Of a DNA stretch of 64,000 nucleotides, positions 1-12,307 are shown in pieces (the first letter of the stretch is position 1; the number at the start of each line of letters is the position of its first letter). A program made the position numbers and the translations under genes. This DNA comes from Actinostola sp. cb2023 (taxonomy: Eukaryota; Cnidaria; Anthozoa; Actiniaria; Actinostolidae). The notes beneath the pieces were generated by a model. It did no database searches. It saw nothing but the letters and a program-made list of their open reading frames with translations, and was not told the origin of the DNA. The stretch is taken from contig JAUJYZ010001532.1 in the NCBI GenBank assembly GCA_033675265.1, positions 1 through 64,000 on the forward strand, given 5' to 3'.

Positions 1-2500
1 AATAGCAGTGATAATAACCTCGCTCGTCTCGGTATTATTCACCGATATCCACCTAGCTTTGGTGACTATTGTTAATTAGTCATAACTACTTTTTTTTCTT
101 TCTTTTTTTTTTAGTTTTTTTTGTTATAAACTACTTGTCTGTAAATGTGGCAAAGTTAATTCTATAATCAAATTAAATCGATCTTGCAATCACTTTGATA
201 GGTAAAAAGACTGGGAAACGTCCACGGACGACACTCATCCCAGAGGCATTATCCGAGAACACACGTGGCTGTGCGAGCGGCGCGGGTCTGATTGGTTGTC
301 GGTACAAAGCGAATAACTGTCTAATTCATATCCACATACTTTGAACCGAGTTTGGGATCATGTTTAAGCAATACTAGATAACATATCGTCTATAGTTTCT
401 TTAAAGAGTTAGTTTAAAATGCTTCAGAGGCTCTTTAGCTGTCAGTGTGACCCTGGTTGTTCGTGTACATTTAAAAACGGATAATTGACTAACACAGTTT
501 TCCTTGGCTCGACACCAGTTGTTAATTTCTGGCAGTTGTATGTTGTTCGTCCTTTAAAAGGTAACTGTTGTTTTGAAGTGAGTTCAAAAAGTGTCGAAAA
601 TTTGACGCAGCTCCGACATATAGATCGGCGGGGATACTCGGCATATAATTTATTAACTAGGCTACCTAACATGCAGCAGTGAATGCTGACGGTGAATGCA
701 ATGTTAGTAGTTGTGGATAAGAGTTTGGTGCCGGAGAGCTTAGACTACTGTAGTTATGAAATGTTTTTGTTTTATGCCAAGTGACAAAAGTATGCAAATT
801 ATTAGGCGAGTCTACCTTTCTTTGTTTTGAATAGTATTTGTCTATTTGAAAAACTGGCCAGCTTATGAATAACTAATGTATTACTTATAATTGAGATTTC
901 AATGCGAATATTCACACTTGAAACTGACACACGGTCAGCCGGCACTAATCAGCTCAATTAATACGGTGATCTTCTGAACTAAAAAAAAGCACTAAAGATA
1001 CGGTATCTGATGGGCTTACGAGTCCGGATATACCGGCTAAAGAAACATACACATGTACAAATTAATTAGGGACACAGATTTTGGGCACGACATTTACGAT
1101 CAGAAACGCGAAAGCTTGAATAGGAAAAACAACTCGCTTCAGGCTATAGCGTATGTGGGAGTTGGCGCGAAAAGCATGATGGTTCTTGAGAATTGCATGA
1201 TGGTTCTTGAGAATTGCATGATGGTTATTGGAAACTGCATGCCGGGTAAAAATCGAGATTTTTTTCTGCCTATGTGAATGTAAATTAGAATTGCTTCCTT
1301 GCTCGCTCGCTTCAGGCTCGCTCGCTGCGTCAGCAATAAGTTGCGGTGTGCGTTTTGACACTGACAAAATCACGATATTTTGCAAAAACCGAGTTCAAAT
1401 AATTGTTTTATCATTCACGTTATTTTTTTCTCTCACCTAAAGCAACAACTCTGGAAAAAAATCGAGCTGCCATTTTCGAGGAGAACGAAAGCACTTATTC
1501 GTAGGAAGTTATCTGCAGTGACGTAGTCGTCTCTCGAACAATGAAAATCACGGAAAAAATAATGTTAATGATAATATGGGTTATTGATCGTCATTGTTAC
1601 AAGTTAGATTATTAATTGTGGGTTAAACTTGAAATCTTCATTATAATATCAGACGTCAGTAGTATCAGCCAGCAGTCGCAAGTCGGACTTGCATGCAGGA
1701 GAGGTGGGATAGTACGCAGGTCTGCGATGTCTTTCGGAGTTTATTTTAGGAACCAATCGGATTAAACTCGAACCTCTACTTCGCTACACGAGCTGTCCGA
1801 GTTATCCTTTCCTTCTTTGTTTTTGCATCCATACTACACACGCGAACATGTATTACTGATTTATCAGAAGCAAAAAATACTACTATGAATTTGAAGTTTG
1901 CGTTCCCAACCTTCGTCCTCTCCACCTCCCCCTCCGTAGTATTGGTTTGTTTCCTAGGATGTCGCCATTTTTTCTTTAGTTTCCTGGCAACATATTCCCC
2001 TTCGTTTTCTTTTATTTATTTTCCTTTCTACCTTCCGTACACGTCACGGTTTGACGGTTTTTTCTTTTAAATTATGTCACGCGTTTCTTTTTACCGGCTT
2101 TTTCTTATAGTTTCGCTAACATCATAACCAAGCTATATTCACCAAGGAATATGCCTATATCCAACATTTTGCTAACCACGCATCCACTGGTCCGCCAGCC
2201 TTTCATTCTCCAAGGTAGGCTCTTCCCTTTTCTCCAACCTTTTGTTTCTTTTCAGCTATTTTTACCATTTATTTTCACTTGTTCCGGTTAAAGTTCAGGT
2301 TTTTGGCCTTACGTATGTTCACGAGTTAGCGTAAGTCTCCCATTCATCCCACCCAACACTTATGTCCCTTTCACTATTGCATGAATTTATTTGGTAACCA
2401 CGTGTAGGGTTAAGCTTCAAGGCCTTGAAGTATGAAACACGTTTGTCATCTACCATAATGACAACAGTTTAACGTCTTAACCCCTGATGAGTAATGTTAA
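1..2500. other. Intergenic AT-rich DNA, no gene seen
   Basis: No exon-like open frame with recognisable protein similarity was found on either strand. Visible features are a T-rich tract around 88-121 and a short triplicated 21-bp motif described separately. The open frames here are short, overlap on opposite strands and look random. Confidence 0.6.
1174..1237. repeat. 21-bp tandem repeat, three copies
   Basis: A 21-bp unit beginning GCATGATGGTTCTTGAG is repeated twice exactly and a third time with changes. The unit is a multiple of three, so it stays open on both strands, which explains the short repetitive open frames here. I see no sign of a real gene. Confidence 0.8.
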
Positions 2501-2506
2501 ACTGGG

Positions 2507-2644
2507 TTTACGTTCTAATTCACTTCGTTCAAACGAACGTAAATTATTTACCCCCTTAAATTACGAGAATAAGACAGACTACGAAGTATGGTTGGTTCGC
2601 TGCGGACCCAATAATCAGTTGGTTCGCTGCGGACCCAATAATCA
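2507..2644 (-). repeat. Copy of the B half of the DIRS-like element's terminal repeat
   Basis: About 110 bp match 6696-6806 almost exactly, starting at the short imperfect palindrome TTTACGTTC...GAACGTAAA. The last ~26 bp (GGTTCGCTGCGGACCCAATA and neighbours) are duplicated in tandem in this copy only. I infer that this is the distal end of the decayed retroelement whose coding remnants lie at 5.0-7.4 kb. The orientation follows those remnants. Confidence 0.6.
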
Positions 2645-2651
2645 TTTATTA

Positions 2652-5020
2652 ACAGCAATCAAAACCGATACCAATATACAATAAGACTTTCTAATAAAAC
2701 AGCTGAGTTCAAGTTCAAGACTCCTCCCAAGTGAAGGCTATATATGTACACTGGACTTTGACATATTGCGGTCTGGCTTAACTCTGCTTCAGATTCCGAC
2801 TTTCAACATCTGAAATGGAACCATAGTAGAGTACATGTGCTCCAACGTATATAATATTCGATCAGTGTTCCTTTTCTTTTCTTCTCGGGACAGCCATGCC
2901 AATCAAAGGGCGTGTGGGTCAGCCGTGCCAATGCCATTAGGAGCTTATTTCGACTACAATTCGTAAATGGTTCAACAGGAACTGATAATACATAGTTCAG
3001 CAATAATCTACACGTCATAGCCTGACACGAAAACCCCAACAACCACAGTGTGGTAAAAATAGGGAACGTGTAGCCCCTTCTATGCTAAGACGTAACCTTT
3101 GGGGATTTAAGGGTTACAACTGAAATTATCCAATATGTGGAATATGTGAAGTCGGCCAAACTTTGAAGTATGGAATGCTGAAGAAGATATCTGAAATGAG
3201 AAATGAAAAACCAACACAACAACAAGAAAGAACACGCACCAATGAATCAAGTGAATGTATGTTACACGACTGAATTACGGATTTTTACTAAGAACGTCAC
3301 TGTTGTGTATATATTCTCAAAACATTTAGATGGTTACTTAAGCCAGAGCTTGGAAACGGCACCATCACTTTCACTTGCTTTCTCTTACACCACACGAACA
3401 ACTTCTCGATCTCATTAACATATTTTTGGGTTGTGCTCTGAACTCTTGACTTTAACATAGTACTTATAGTATCATATGGACGTTTGGTCTAAGATGTTCC
3501 GGTAAATTAGTCCAAGTTGGACTTGAGTAAATGGCCTGTAAATACATAAACAGAATATCTTATATCGTTAGGTCTCATAGAGGCGTTCTCGTACACTCAT
3601 GGGAAACACTGGAAAAACGCCAATGATTTGTCTTTCAACTTTTTCACATTTGACGCAGTGTCTGTGAAAATAAGAACAGAATATACTATATTAAATACAT
3701 CGCTAAGAGGCTGCCTCTCATTATACAGTTAAATCGTGGCCAGCGCCATCGATTGGCTATTTTGTGATGCATACACACCGGTTAGTGCCGTTGGTGTTTT
3801 TCTTGGCCAGTGCCAACTTCCCTTACTTCTATATCAAATCGAACCGCCAGCCAGCGCCGTCGGTGTGTATTTCGTTTACATTAATGTGCCTGTGCAGACT
3901 TCTACCACTCGCTCCGGCCAGTGCCTTTCGTGTTTTTCATGGCCAGTGCCAACTTCCGTTGCGTACTTTTATAGAAATCTAACCACCAGCCAGTGCCGTC
4001 GGTGTGTCCCGACTTCTATTACTCACTCCCTTCTAATAGCTCAACGATTACACAATTAGAGAAACAGTAACTTTTGTCTATGCATACTTTTCCTTGTAGC
4101 ATGGCCAACGCCGCTTTTCATAAGCGCTTTTGAGCTCGTGTCCCGCTTTTGATTACCTTAAATTCGTAAACACTGTTCCGCTAACACTCAATTTATTTTT
4201 GCCTGATGTTTGACCAGAACTCTAGAGTTACTTATAGCGGTAAAATCACAGGCTAAATGCCATGATATGTCCGTAAACTCTTTCGGATCCCAGTATAGGG
4301 AATTATAATTTCTTCCATTCTCTAGCACAGTTCTACCTTCTTCGACCACGTGACCTTTGACATAACGTTGAGAGTTGATTGTATTTGATATTGTAATTGA
4401 AATATTTCGATAGCTAGTATGTGTAAATCTGGTTTCATAATTCCGATCTCTACGATCTTTTCTGCCGCTTGGTTGTCCGAAACCATTTTACGTGCGATCC
4501 GGCCAGGATGGGTCGAGGGCTTTTGAACAGTTTGACTTTCGATTTTCGCTTTGGTAACACTCTAATTTTATTTTAACCAAGCACAAACTATTAACACCAA
4601 AATAAATTGTCTGACTAAAAGCTGTTTTAGTGTTGTACAAAGCCATGTCCATTTCCTGCTTTCTGTTTCAAATTTGACTGGGTAATTCTGGGGAAAACAT
4701 CAGCAACAATAGTAAATATACAGATCTAGCCCATGTGGACAGTTATGATCAAATCAAATGTTCACTTTGGATTAACACTCTAATTTCACTTTTGCCTTTC
4801 AAAAACCATCACAAATAACTTGAACTCTTTGCTAAAGCAGTTTTAGCCTTGTACAAAACGTATCCTCATGGCCATGCTATTGGGTTTTTGGCGCTCAACT
4901 GATACGTGCGTTCGTAAAACGTCTCCTCTTAAAACGGCCTTCGTTAACTCATCGATTCTTTAACTTGTAACCAGTTATTGGTCTATCAACTCTCTACGCT
5001 GTACACTGTTATCTTATACA
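2652..5020. other. Decayed stretch, possibly lost 3' part of the DIRS-like element
   Basis: This stretch lies between a terminal-repeat copy and the RNase H remnant of the minus-strand retroelement, where a tyrosine recombinase domain would be expected. I could not recognise one on either strand. The segment holds diverged repeats instead: a ~136-bp duplication at 3783-4030 and loosely similar blocks near 4177, 4556 and 4770 that share TAACACTCTAATTT-like starts. Confidence 0.4.
3783..4030. repeat. Imperfect tandem duplication, period about 136 bp
   Basis: The phrase GTGTTTTTC(T/A)TGGCCAGTGCCAACTTCC occurs twice at about 136-bp spacing. Each copy is followed by a stretch ending in CAG(C/T)GCCGTCGGTGTGT. 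It gives rise to a 107-codon open frame that I regard as spurious because it simply follows the duplication. Confidence 0.6.
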
Positions 5021-5027
5021 TTTTACA

Positions 5028-6440
5028 CTAATAAACACTGATTTGTTGGATGGCGCCTACCCTCCAACTTGTGTTGTCGTAATCACTTAAATATGAAACG
5101 TTTTCTACTCTGCTGAGCGAAGCGAAAGAGAATAGAAGCCTACCCTTGATTGAACTTAATAAGTTATTCTGCCAGAAATTAACGTCTTCGATACAATAAT
5201 GTGCAAGCTGCATGACGGAGTCCCAATGCTCGGCGCATACGATTCAGTAATAGAATACAGCCGTATTTAGTCAGAGTACGAGTAATTTTTCTTAATACTG
5301 GGCTAGTAGAAATGATCTGACCGGTGAAGGAGGCTAACCCTATATGGTAGTAACCACAAACTTGCACTCTCTGAAACTATCCATAGTGTTTAGTATTTTT
5401 TCAACTCTTCTTGGTGTTATCCCGATAATTATACCTTGGGAGCTGTCCCAAACTAGACCTAACCAAGTGATTATGGCAGGGATCCCAAGCTAATTTTTCG
5501 CCGTTTGTCGCGAAACTCGCACTTTCCAGATCTTTCTTAATTATTTTGGCTAGGGTACTAGACGAATTATAATCCTTATCAATAAACCAGCCGTCGTCTA
5601 AAAACAACGCTAAACATATCCCTAGATATCTCCGATGCTTAACGAGTGGCTACAGTGCCTTAGTAAATATATGCGAAGCGGTTGACAAACCAAATGGTAA
5701 TACGGTAAAGACGTAATATTTTGTCTCCTGAGTCGCGCCAGACTTCCAGGAATTGGTGGTGCTCCGCTAATTCTATGTGGTGATAATCGCTCTTCAAATC
5801 AAGCTATAGCATGTAGCCTTCTAACGTGAAGTAGTACATAACGACCTTCCAGTCTTCGTATTTGATGCGTAACTTCTGTACACATTTGTTGACGTACCTT
5901 AGATCTAGAATTAGCCTCTTTTTGCCGTTTGGCTGCACAGACACCGGAGTAACTATTAATGGCGGCTCAAAACTTTCCTTAACTCAGTAGGATTGCACGA
6001 TGTCTTCGTCAACGATTATATTGATGTAAATTAGATGATTTGTTATTCTTAAGTCGCATGGGACTTGGTGACTCGACAACCACTATCTATCACATCCAAA
6101 ATAAACTTTGATGTTCCGATTTCTTCCCAAAATTTCAAATGCTTTTTTAAGTTCCCTTTAACTTGGGGCAGGTAGCATGTTTTGATTCCAATTCGTACTG
6201 ATCCTCTAAAAAATTATACCTGTGTACGAGGCTCTACATCCTCTAGTTCTTCATTACTTGGCATTGCTGGTTGATGCAGCTCTTGAAGGTGAATTATACG
6301 TGTAGCCGCTTGGAAGCGGGAATCGATTAGCGGCTTGTGAGCTTGGGGTTTTCCAGCTGGATCGACAGTCCTTAGCCCAGTGATGACCCATTCGTTGACA
6401 ACGGTAGCACCTGATGTTTTCCATGTTAGATTCTCTATAA
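5028..6440 (-). pseudogene. DIRS-like retrotransposon pol remnant with gag zinc knuckle (broken)
   Basis: Reading the minus strand from high to low coordinates there is a CCHC-like zinc knuckle, CYRCQRMGHHWAKDC, at 6409-6365. Its spacing is one residue longer than the usual CX2CX4HX4C. Reverse transcriptase pieces follow: QPNGKKRLILDLRYVN near 5933-5886, a LDLKSDYHHIEL block near 5805-5770, and the catalytic FLDDGW at 5604-5587. Next come SFTGQIISTS near 5340 and FWQNNLLSSIKGR near 5175-5137, which resemble the RNase H region of DIRS-type elements. Stops and frame changes separate these pieces, so this is a pseudogene. The DIRS assignment rests on these motifs; no tyrosine recombinase was seen. 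A Gypsy-like origin is the main alternative. Confidence 0.65.
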
Positions 6441-6535
6441 CCTGTAAAAGGGAATGCAGTATCAGGCGAAAAATAGAAAATCTATTTTATTAAAACATAA
6501 ATAGTGCTAATTATGGGGGCGGGCGGGTGGGAATT

Positions 6536-6806
6536 AAACATGAATACACAATCGGGTCCGCGAGCGTGAGAGCAGGACACTTGTTCTGCTACACCTTATA
6601 TACTCTGGAGACTCCGCCCCCGCTCGCTGGAATTGAGCGCCTAACAATGGAATCATATAACTGTTTATCTAACTCTACATACCAGCGGAAAATACATTTA
6701 CGTTCTAATTCACTTCGTTCAAACGAACGTAAATTATTTACCCCTTAAATTACGAGAATAAGACAGACTACGAAGTATGGTTGGTTCGCTGCGGACCCAA
6801 TAATCA
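6536..6806 (-). repeat. Terminal repeat A+B of the DIRS-like element, B-A junction
   Basis: The first 165 bp (A, 6536-6700) recur by eye without change at 7408-7572. The remainder (B, 6696-6806) recurs at 2507-2644. A contains CCTTATATACTCTGG, a possible TATA region. Having A and B joined here, with separate single copies of B and A on either side, fits the split repeats of DIRS- or Ngaro-type elements. Here the joined copy lies between gag and pol remnants rather than at an outer end. Confidence 0.7.
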
Positions 6807-6959
6807 GTGAGAATCACAAAGTAAAAGCGAATGAGACATAGGAGCAATACGTTCTAAACTGGACCTTGCATGGTCTACCTTACCGCGAAACATGACGCTG
6901 CTCTGTGTCGCCTTGTGTCGACTTAAATTTATTGACTTCGATTAGGCCTCTGAGGTTAT

Positions 6960-7400
6960 CTGTTGGACCTTTTCTTGCGAGTCACGGTTTCCTTGGCTTT
7001 CCTGTGGCTTTTTTCGGAGTTGGAGACTAATTCATCCGATATATACTCATCTACCGTACCTTCCATCCGTCTTTAGACTTATAGCTGCAATTCGTATCAG
7101 CTTCTGTCTCTTCTTTATCAAGGGCTTTCCATCGTTTGCGAGCTTCTCCTTGACTGTACTTCGTTTGGGATAACTGGTTGTCTAGATTAGACTTCGAATT
7201 CCCCTCTAGTTGTTTGCCTTTTTCTTCAAGCTTTTCTTCAAGGTAGTCCTTAATGAGTTAATGAGCCCGTAGACATCGTCTGATGAGATAGGGTTGCTTG
7301 GCTGTTCCTCGCTGCGTCTTCGGGCTGCATTCCTGCTCCTTTTGGTAACTATTTCAAGAGGACTGTGACCTTCTTGCTCGAGTATCAGTCATGACAAAAG
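6960..7400 (-). pseudogene. gag N-terminal remnant of the DIRS-like element
   Basis: The minus strand encodes short charged stretches such as LEEKLEEKGKQLEG, followed by SNLDNQLSQTKYSQGEARKR and WKALDKEETEADTNC. This coiled-coil-like, lysine- and glutamate-rich composition resembles the gag N-terminus of cnidarian DIRS-like elements. Stops follow at once, so it is not functional. It lies between the terminal-repeat copies at 6536-6806 and 7408-7572. I am fairly sure it is retroelement debris and less sure of the exact family. Confidence 0.5.
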
Positions 7401-7407
7401 ACTCTCT

Positions 7408-7572
7408 AAACATGAATACACAATCGGGTCCGCGAGCGTGAGAGCAGGACACTTGTTCTGCTACACCTTATATACTCTGGAGACTCCGCCCCCGCTCGCT
7501 GGAATTGAGCGCCTAACAATGGAATCATATAACTGTTTATCTAACTCTACATACCAGCGGAAAATACATTTA
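7408..7572 (-). repeat. Second copy of terminal repeat A
   Basis: This is a 165-bp direct copy of 6536-6700, apparently identical, which implies recent duplication or gene conversion although the neighbouring coding remnants are badly decayed. It lies at the 5' side of the gag remnant on the minus strand, where an outer A repeat would be expected. Confidence 0.75.
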
Positions 7573-7897
7573 CCAACCCTACCTCTAAATTCATGCTTCA
7601 GTGATCATATGAGCTCATATTCTACAGTCCCAATGAAGATCCTCTCCCTTTTTTTCACAATTCCACCCCACATTATTTATCACTTATTCATTTACCCGCC
7701 CAACAACAATAGAGTCCGATTACCTAATTCTCCTTTATCAATCAATTATCTATGGATGGCTTGTCATGAGTGACGTCACAAGTGTGTCCAGTTTTTCTCG
7801 GCCAATAAAAGACAAGACGTATATGAGCTTAATTATAATAATTATTATTATTATTTAGTGCTAAAGTAAATATTAAGACCCTGTTATGATGGTTTTT
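7573..7897. other. Spacer with an (ATT)n tract
   Basis: No gene is seen. A short AT-rich trinucleotide tract lies near 7836-7857. The sequence then passes directly into the 75-bp tandem array. Confidence 0.6.
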
Positions 7898-8458
7898 GTA
7901 ACCTAAGTGTGCGCAAGCTCACTCTGTCTTCAAGGCAAATCCCACCAGTCTTACATAACCGCTAACCTAAGTGTAAACCTAAGTGTGCGCATGCTCACTC
8001 TGTCTTCAAGGCAAATCCCACCAGTCTTACATAACCGCTAACCTAAGTGTAACCTAAGTGTGCGCATGCTCACTCTGTCTTCAAGGCAAATCCCACCAGT
8101 CTTACATAACCGCTAACCTAAGTGTAACCTAAGTGTGCGCATGCTCACTCTGTCTTCAAGGCAAATCCCACCAGTCTTACATAACCGCTAACCTAAGTGT
8201 AACCTAAGTGTGCGCATGCTCACCCTGTCTTCAAGGCATATCCCACAAGTCTTACATAACCGCTAACCTAAGTGTAACCTAAGTGTGCGCATGCTCACCC
8301 TGTCTTCAAGGCAAATCCCACCAGTCTTACATAACCGCTAACCTAAGTGTAACTGACATGTGCACAAGTCTTACATAACCGCTAACCTAAGTGTAACCTA
8401 AGTGTGCGCATGCTCACCCTGTCTTCAAGGCGAATCCCACAAGTCTTACATAACCGCT
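7898..8458. repeat. 75-bp tandem repeat array, about seven copies
   Basis: A 75-bp unit contains TGTGCGCATGCTCACTCTGT, GGCAAATCCCACCAGTCTTA and CATAACCGCTAACCTAAGTG in order. It repeats with GCGCATGCTC at 7987, 8062, 8137, 8212, 8287 and 8406; the first copy (7911) reads GCGCAAGCTC. The unit before the last is truncated. Copies differ by only a few bases, so the array is young. No coding frame runs through it. Confidence 0.9.
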
Positions 8459-9872
8459 AAAGTATTATATTAGTATACTAAAATCCAAAGGCTCATTTAT
8501 TCATTCTTTTTATAAGCAACTGATATCATTACACATTTATTTACTGATTCATTGGATATTTATCGGTAGACCCTGTGGTGGTGATCTTTATGTTTATCGT
8601 ATTTTCGGTCGTTCTTATGCATCTGAAAAGGTATTTCTCTTGTCCTTTGAGTTTTCATAACATCCGATCCTCCTCGCTGCTTCGCAGATGGTTGATTGGA
8701 CTAGCTGTTTAAAAGAAACAATCAATCAATCATCAATTTATGTTTGCCAGGGCTCCCAGTGACAACAGTGTCCTTCGGGATACTGAAGGGATTAACCTGG
8801 GATTAAATAAAGGTTATTACATTATTACATTACATCAATCAATCAATCGATATCCATCTATCCACTCATATATCCATCTATCCATTATTCATCAATCATT
8901 CAATCGATATCCATCTATCCAATTGAATGCAAGAGACGCATACATTTTACTGGCTTTCTGGCATTAATTAGAGGGGACAACTGTCTTGCCAGTTATAAAC
9001 CCAATGGAATGCAAGATATCCAAACATTTCCGTACTGGCTTTTTAGACAGAATCTAGTCCCACAAATGCGCATCACAAATTTAATCCGCATTCTTAAATT
9101 ATTTTCTAAAAAAAAACGGAAAGTTTTTTTAAATCAATATTGACATTTTTAATGGACGCTTTATTGAGAGAGAATAATTCTCATCAAAAAGTCTTAATGA
9201 ATGATGAACAAACTTAACGAAAAACGACTGAAAATCTAATATAAAAGGGAAGTTTTTATTTTTAATAACGGGTTTAAAATGAGGATATAAAATTGCTCAT
9301 CTAGTATTGATGGAACATCGTGTCATTGGGACATCACACTAAAGTGTTTTTTGATAGGCGTTATAAACTCAAATACACGTCGTATAAGCTTTAGATGTGC
9401 GCATAATTCTTGAGAAACAAGATAAACGTTGTAGTATGCATTTAATTTTGTTCCTTTGCGTTGGAAATTGAACAAGATAGAATTGAATCCTGTATTTTCT
9501 CCTCACACGTAAATTAGATGATGAAATCATGTACGATTATCGAAAACAGAACATTTCGAACACGCGCTTTCCAAAGTGAGGATTTTGAAATTCGAAAAAC
9601 ACTGACGTCACTGGATTTAAAATGAGATATTTTTAGTGAAATGCAAGGGCCTGACTTGGCTTTTGTCGAAGGACCCGAACCCGAAAAGTCACCCTAAAAC
9701 TCAGAAAAAAACCTTGATTCAAACGTTTCGAGCGTACTCACAGACTCGAACATGCAGTTTATGGACTTCAAAGATTATAAATTTGCTTTCGATTTCTACA
9801 AGTTCTTTCTGAGCTTTGCGAGCGGTGACTTCTTTCGAGAAACGCAGGCATGGCGGTCCGTAACTTAGTTTC
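8459..9872. other. Intergenic DNA with a retroposon-like tail and CAAT/CATCTATC microsatellites
   Basis: The segment 8748-8820 (CAGGGCTCCCAGTGACAACA ... TTAAATAAAGGTTATTACAT) looks like the 3' tail of a dispersed retroposon. It is followed by ATCAATCAATC and ATCCATCTATCC microsatellite at 8834-8922. A related CCCAGGGCTCC start occurs at 18361. The rest, about 8940-9872, shows nothing I can name. Confidence 0.45.
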
Positions 9873-10206
9873 GCATACTCGATACTATATGACTATCAAA
9901 CTCCGGAATTCATTATGAATTTGGATCAATTTTTGTTCTGTTCTAGTGGTGGAATTCAGTTATACAAAAGTTATTCAAAAGGCTTAGTGTCGCCGCATAC
10001 TCGATACTATATGACTATCAAACTCCGGAATTCATCATGAATTTGGATCAATTTTTGTTCTGTTCTAGTGGTGGAATTCAGTTATACAAAAGTTATTCAA
10101 AAGGCTTAGTGTCGCCGCATACTCGATACTATATGACTATCAAACTCCGGAATTCATCATGAATTTGGATCAATTTTTGTTCTGTTCTAGTGGTGGAATT
10201 CAGTTA
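9873..10206. repeat. 122-bp tandem repeat, 2.7 copies, each with a splice-acceptor-like site
   Basis: GCATACTCGATACTATATGA begins at 9873, 9995 and 10117, exactly 122 bp apart. The third copy stops after CAGTTATAC and runs into unique sequence. Each copy contains a pyrimidine-rich TTTTTGTTCTGTTCTAG followed by TGGTGGAATTC, a good 3' splice-site match. The only differences I saw between the full copies are a single base in the ATTCAT(C/T)ATGAA segment and where the third copy ends. Confidence 0.85.
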
Positions 10207-10414
10207 TACCTGGCATTCAGAGAAGCTTCGTCTTCCGGATTTGGGCCTATGTAAGGCTGTCGTCACGCCAGATACCAGGGAATGGCTACAATCTGGAAAC
10301 GTCATCAGCATTATTAAAGCAAACCAGAGCGTCAGTTTTAGCTGGAACATCTTTGATGAAGGTTTTCTGGAAGACGTCGATCGCAATGTGCTTTGTCGTA
10401 ATGGGTATATCTAG
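10191..10414 (+). CDS. Candidate 3'-terminal coding exon, function unknown
   Basis: After the third TTCTGTTCTAG acceptor-like site, a frame runs 74 codons (VEFSYTWHSEKLRLPDLGLC ...) to a TAG at 10412. The exon part outside the repeat has mixed, coding-like codon use and no low complexity. I do not recognise the protein, see no domain, and cannot find an upstream exon. It has no in-frame ATG near its start, so it can only be real as the last exon of a spliced gene. Alternatives are a transposon fragment or a chance open frame. Confidence 0.22.
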
Positions 10415-12034
10415 CTTACTGTGGGGATATATTAACTTCGTTCATTCTTATATACACGCTCCATGACATTGATTAGCATCACACAATGTCGTCTTTATTA
10501 GTCATAGATACCAAATGACGGTATTAAGCTAACCACAAAAACCTAGATAATTGAATATAACTTGAATGTCATCATTCTTGTCGATAAAATGCTTAGTACA
10601 GAATTAGGGCTGAGAGCAAAAACTTTGACAAACCACGGTAAAAATGCTTCTCGGCTGAATCAGGTTTCTTTGACGAGAGATAGAGATTTGAATCTATCTT
10701 GGAAAGGGTTCTTCACCGGCACTCTTGGTGAGACAGTAATATAGTGTAGGGTTTTTTCTCTCTGAAGATGTTCCGATAAGATAGCATCTTGTGGTAACAA
10801 GTTAACCTACTCATAGTATTATATCGTTTGCTGTTGGCTTCTGAAGCAACGATAATAAAGATCAGGTTTTCATTTCAACTCCCATGCAGTTCACGAAAAA
10901 GATGGATGGACTCATGAAGCCACATCAGACTTTAAAATTCGTCCTTTAATTGCTCTGTCAAAGCATCCTAAATTAGTACTCACACGTCGTCTTCAACTAC
11001 ATGTCAGGACACTATTCACGTCAATTATTTTAAGGTTATTATAATAGACATTATCTATACTCGGAACTGTAATGAATTACCTTTAGACTCACTGGGATGC
11101 CTTTGTGGTCTATATTATGGCCAATTAGCCCTATCTAAAATAGCCATGACGGTAAGGCCATGTTAATAGAGCCCAAAGAACTCTAATACTCGTGTCATCG
11201 ATCGAAATAGGTCAGTTGTTATCCAAATAAATAGTTACAGATGTACTAGTTCTTCTCCAACAACGTTTCCGAGTCGTCGAGAAATCCATCTACTTTTATC
11301 GATGCTTAGAACTGAACTGACACAAAAACGTTTACACGGCGCGTTTGTGAACTCCACAGCATTTGACTCTTGTACATATTGCACATGCACCAGTCCAAAA
11401 ATGCTGGCACTGGAACAGTCTGAAATAGACGATTTGAGACCAAGATGAATTGTGGGACATATTGTCGTGATGACGATTTTGAATTTACAAGAGTTGATTC
11501 TGAACAATTAGAATCATGCAAGCCACACCTTCTTTTTTCTGAAATTTCCAGTTTTATACGATTACGTTTCTAATGCAAAGGACTATGTATTTTTTATTAA
11601 TTAGGGGAATGTTCATGAAGCCTGCATACCATTCATCAATGGTCCATCAGTGTTGCAAATACTCAGATGGTACCCACAATTCATATCGGTCTCAGATCAT
11701 CCATTACATCATTCTTTTGAAATATAGGTGTATCTTTTAAAGGAATAAAGTTGTTGTTATTTGACTAAGACCTGCTTCCTGGTGCAGCTTCGATCACCAA
11801 TCTGTTCTAACACAAGTTTAATGCCCCACGCAAAGCACAAAGTCCGAAAAATAATAATTAAGTCCGACAAATTTCTCCTCAGATATATTTGTATTACAAC
11901 TGGGAATTCATCATTAATTCAGATGTTTGACAGGTGCAGTTTTAGCCATTCAATTTCTCTACTCAGTTTTAATTTCCTGTTTTCAATGTTTCTTGTTGAT
12001 AGAATTTGACTTGTCTGCTACTTTTGTGTTAAAA
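10415..12034. other. Intergenic DNA, nothing recognised
   Basis: Only short overlapping open frames are present, without family resemblance. I see no strong repeat and no RNA gene. Confidence 0.5.
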
Positions 12035-12307
12035 CTGAGAAACGTTTTTTCTTTTGAAAAATAAATGAAAAATAAAAAATTGATTAAAATTTGAAAATCA
12101 TAATAATAAGTAATAATAATAATAGTAATCGGTAAACAATCGGCTGTAAATCGACTGCGATCACACCAGCACGTTTGTTTTCTTTTGAAAAATAAATGAA
12201 AAAATAAAAAAATGGATTAAAATTTGAAAATCATAATAATGAGTAATAATAATAATAATAATCGGTAAACAATCGGCTGGAAATCGACTGCGATCACACC
12301 AGCACGT
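12035..12307. repeat. 131-bp tandem duplication with AAT-rich core
   Basis: Two copies start CTTTTGAAAAATAAATGAAA at 12051 and 12182. Each contains an AATAATAAT microsatellite and ends with GTAAACAATCGGCTG and CGATCACACCAGCACGTT. The copies differ by a few bases and by microsatellite length. Confidence 0.85.
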
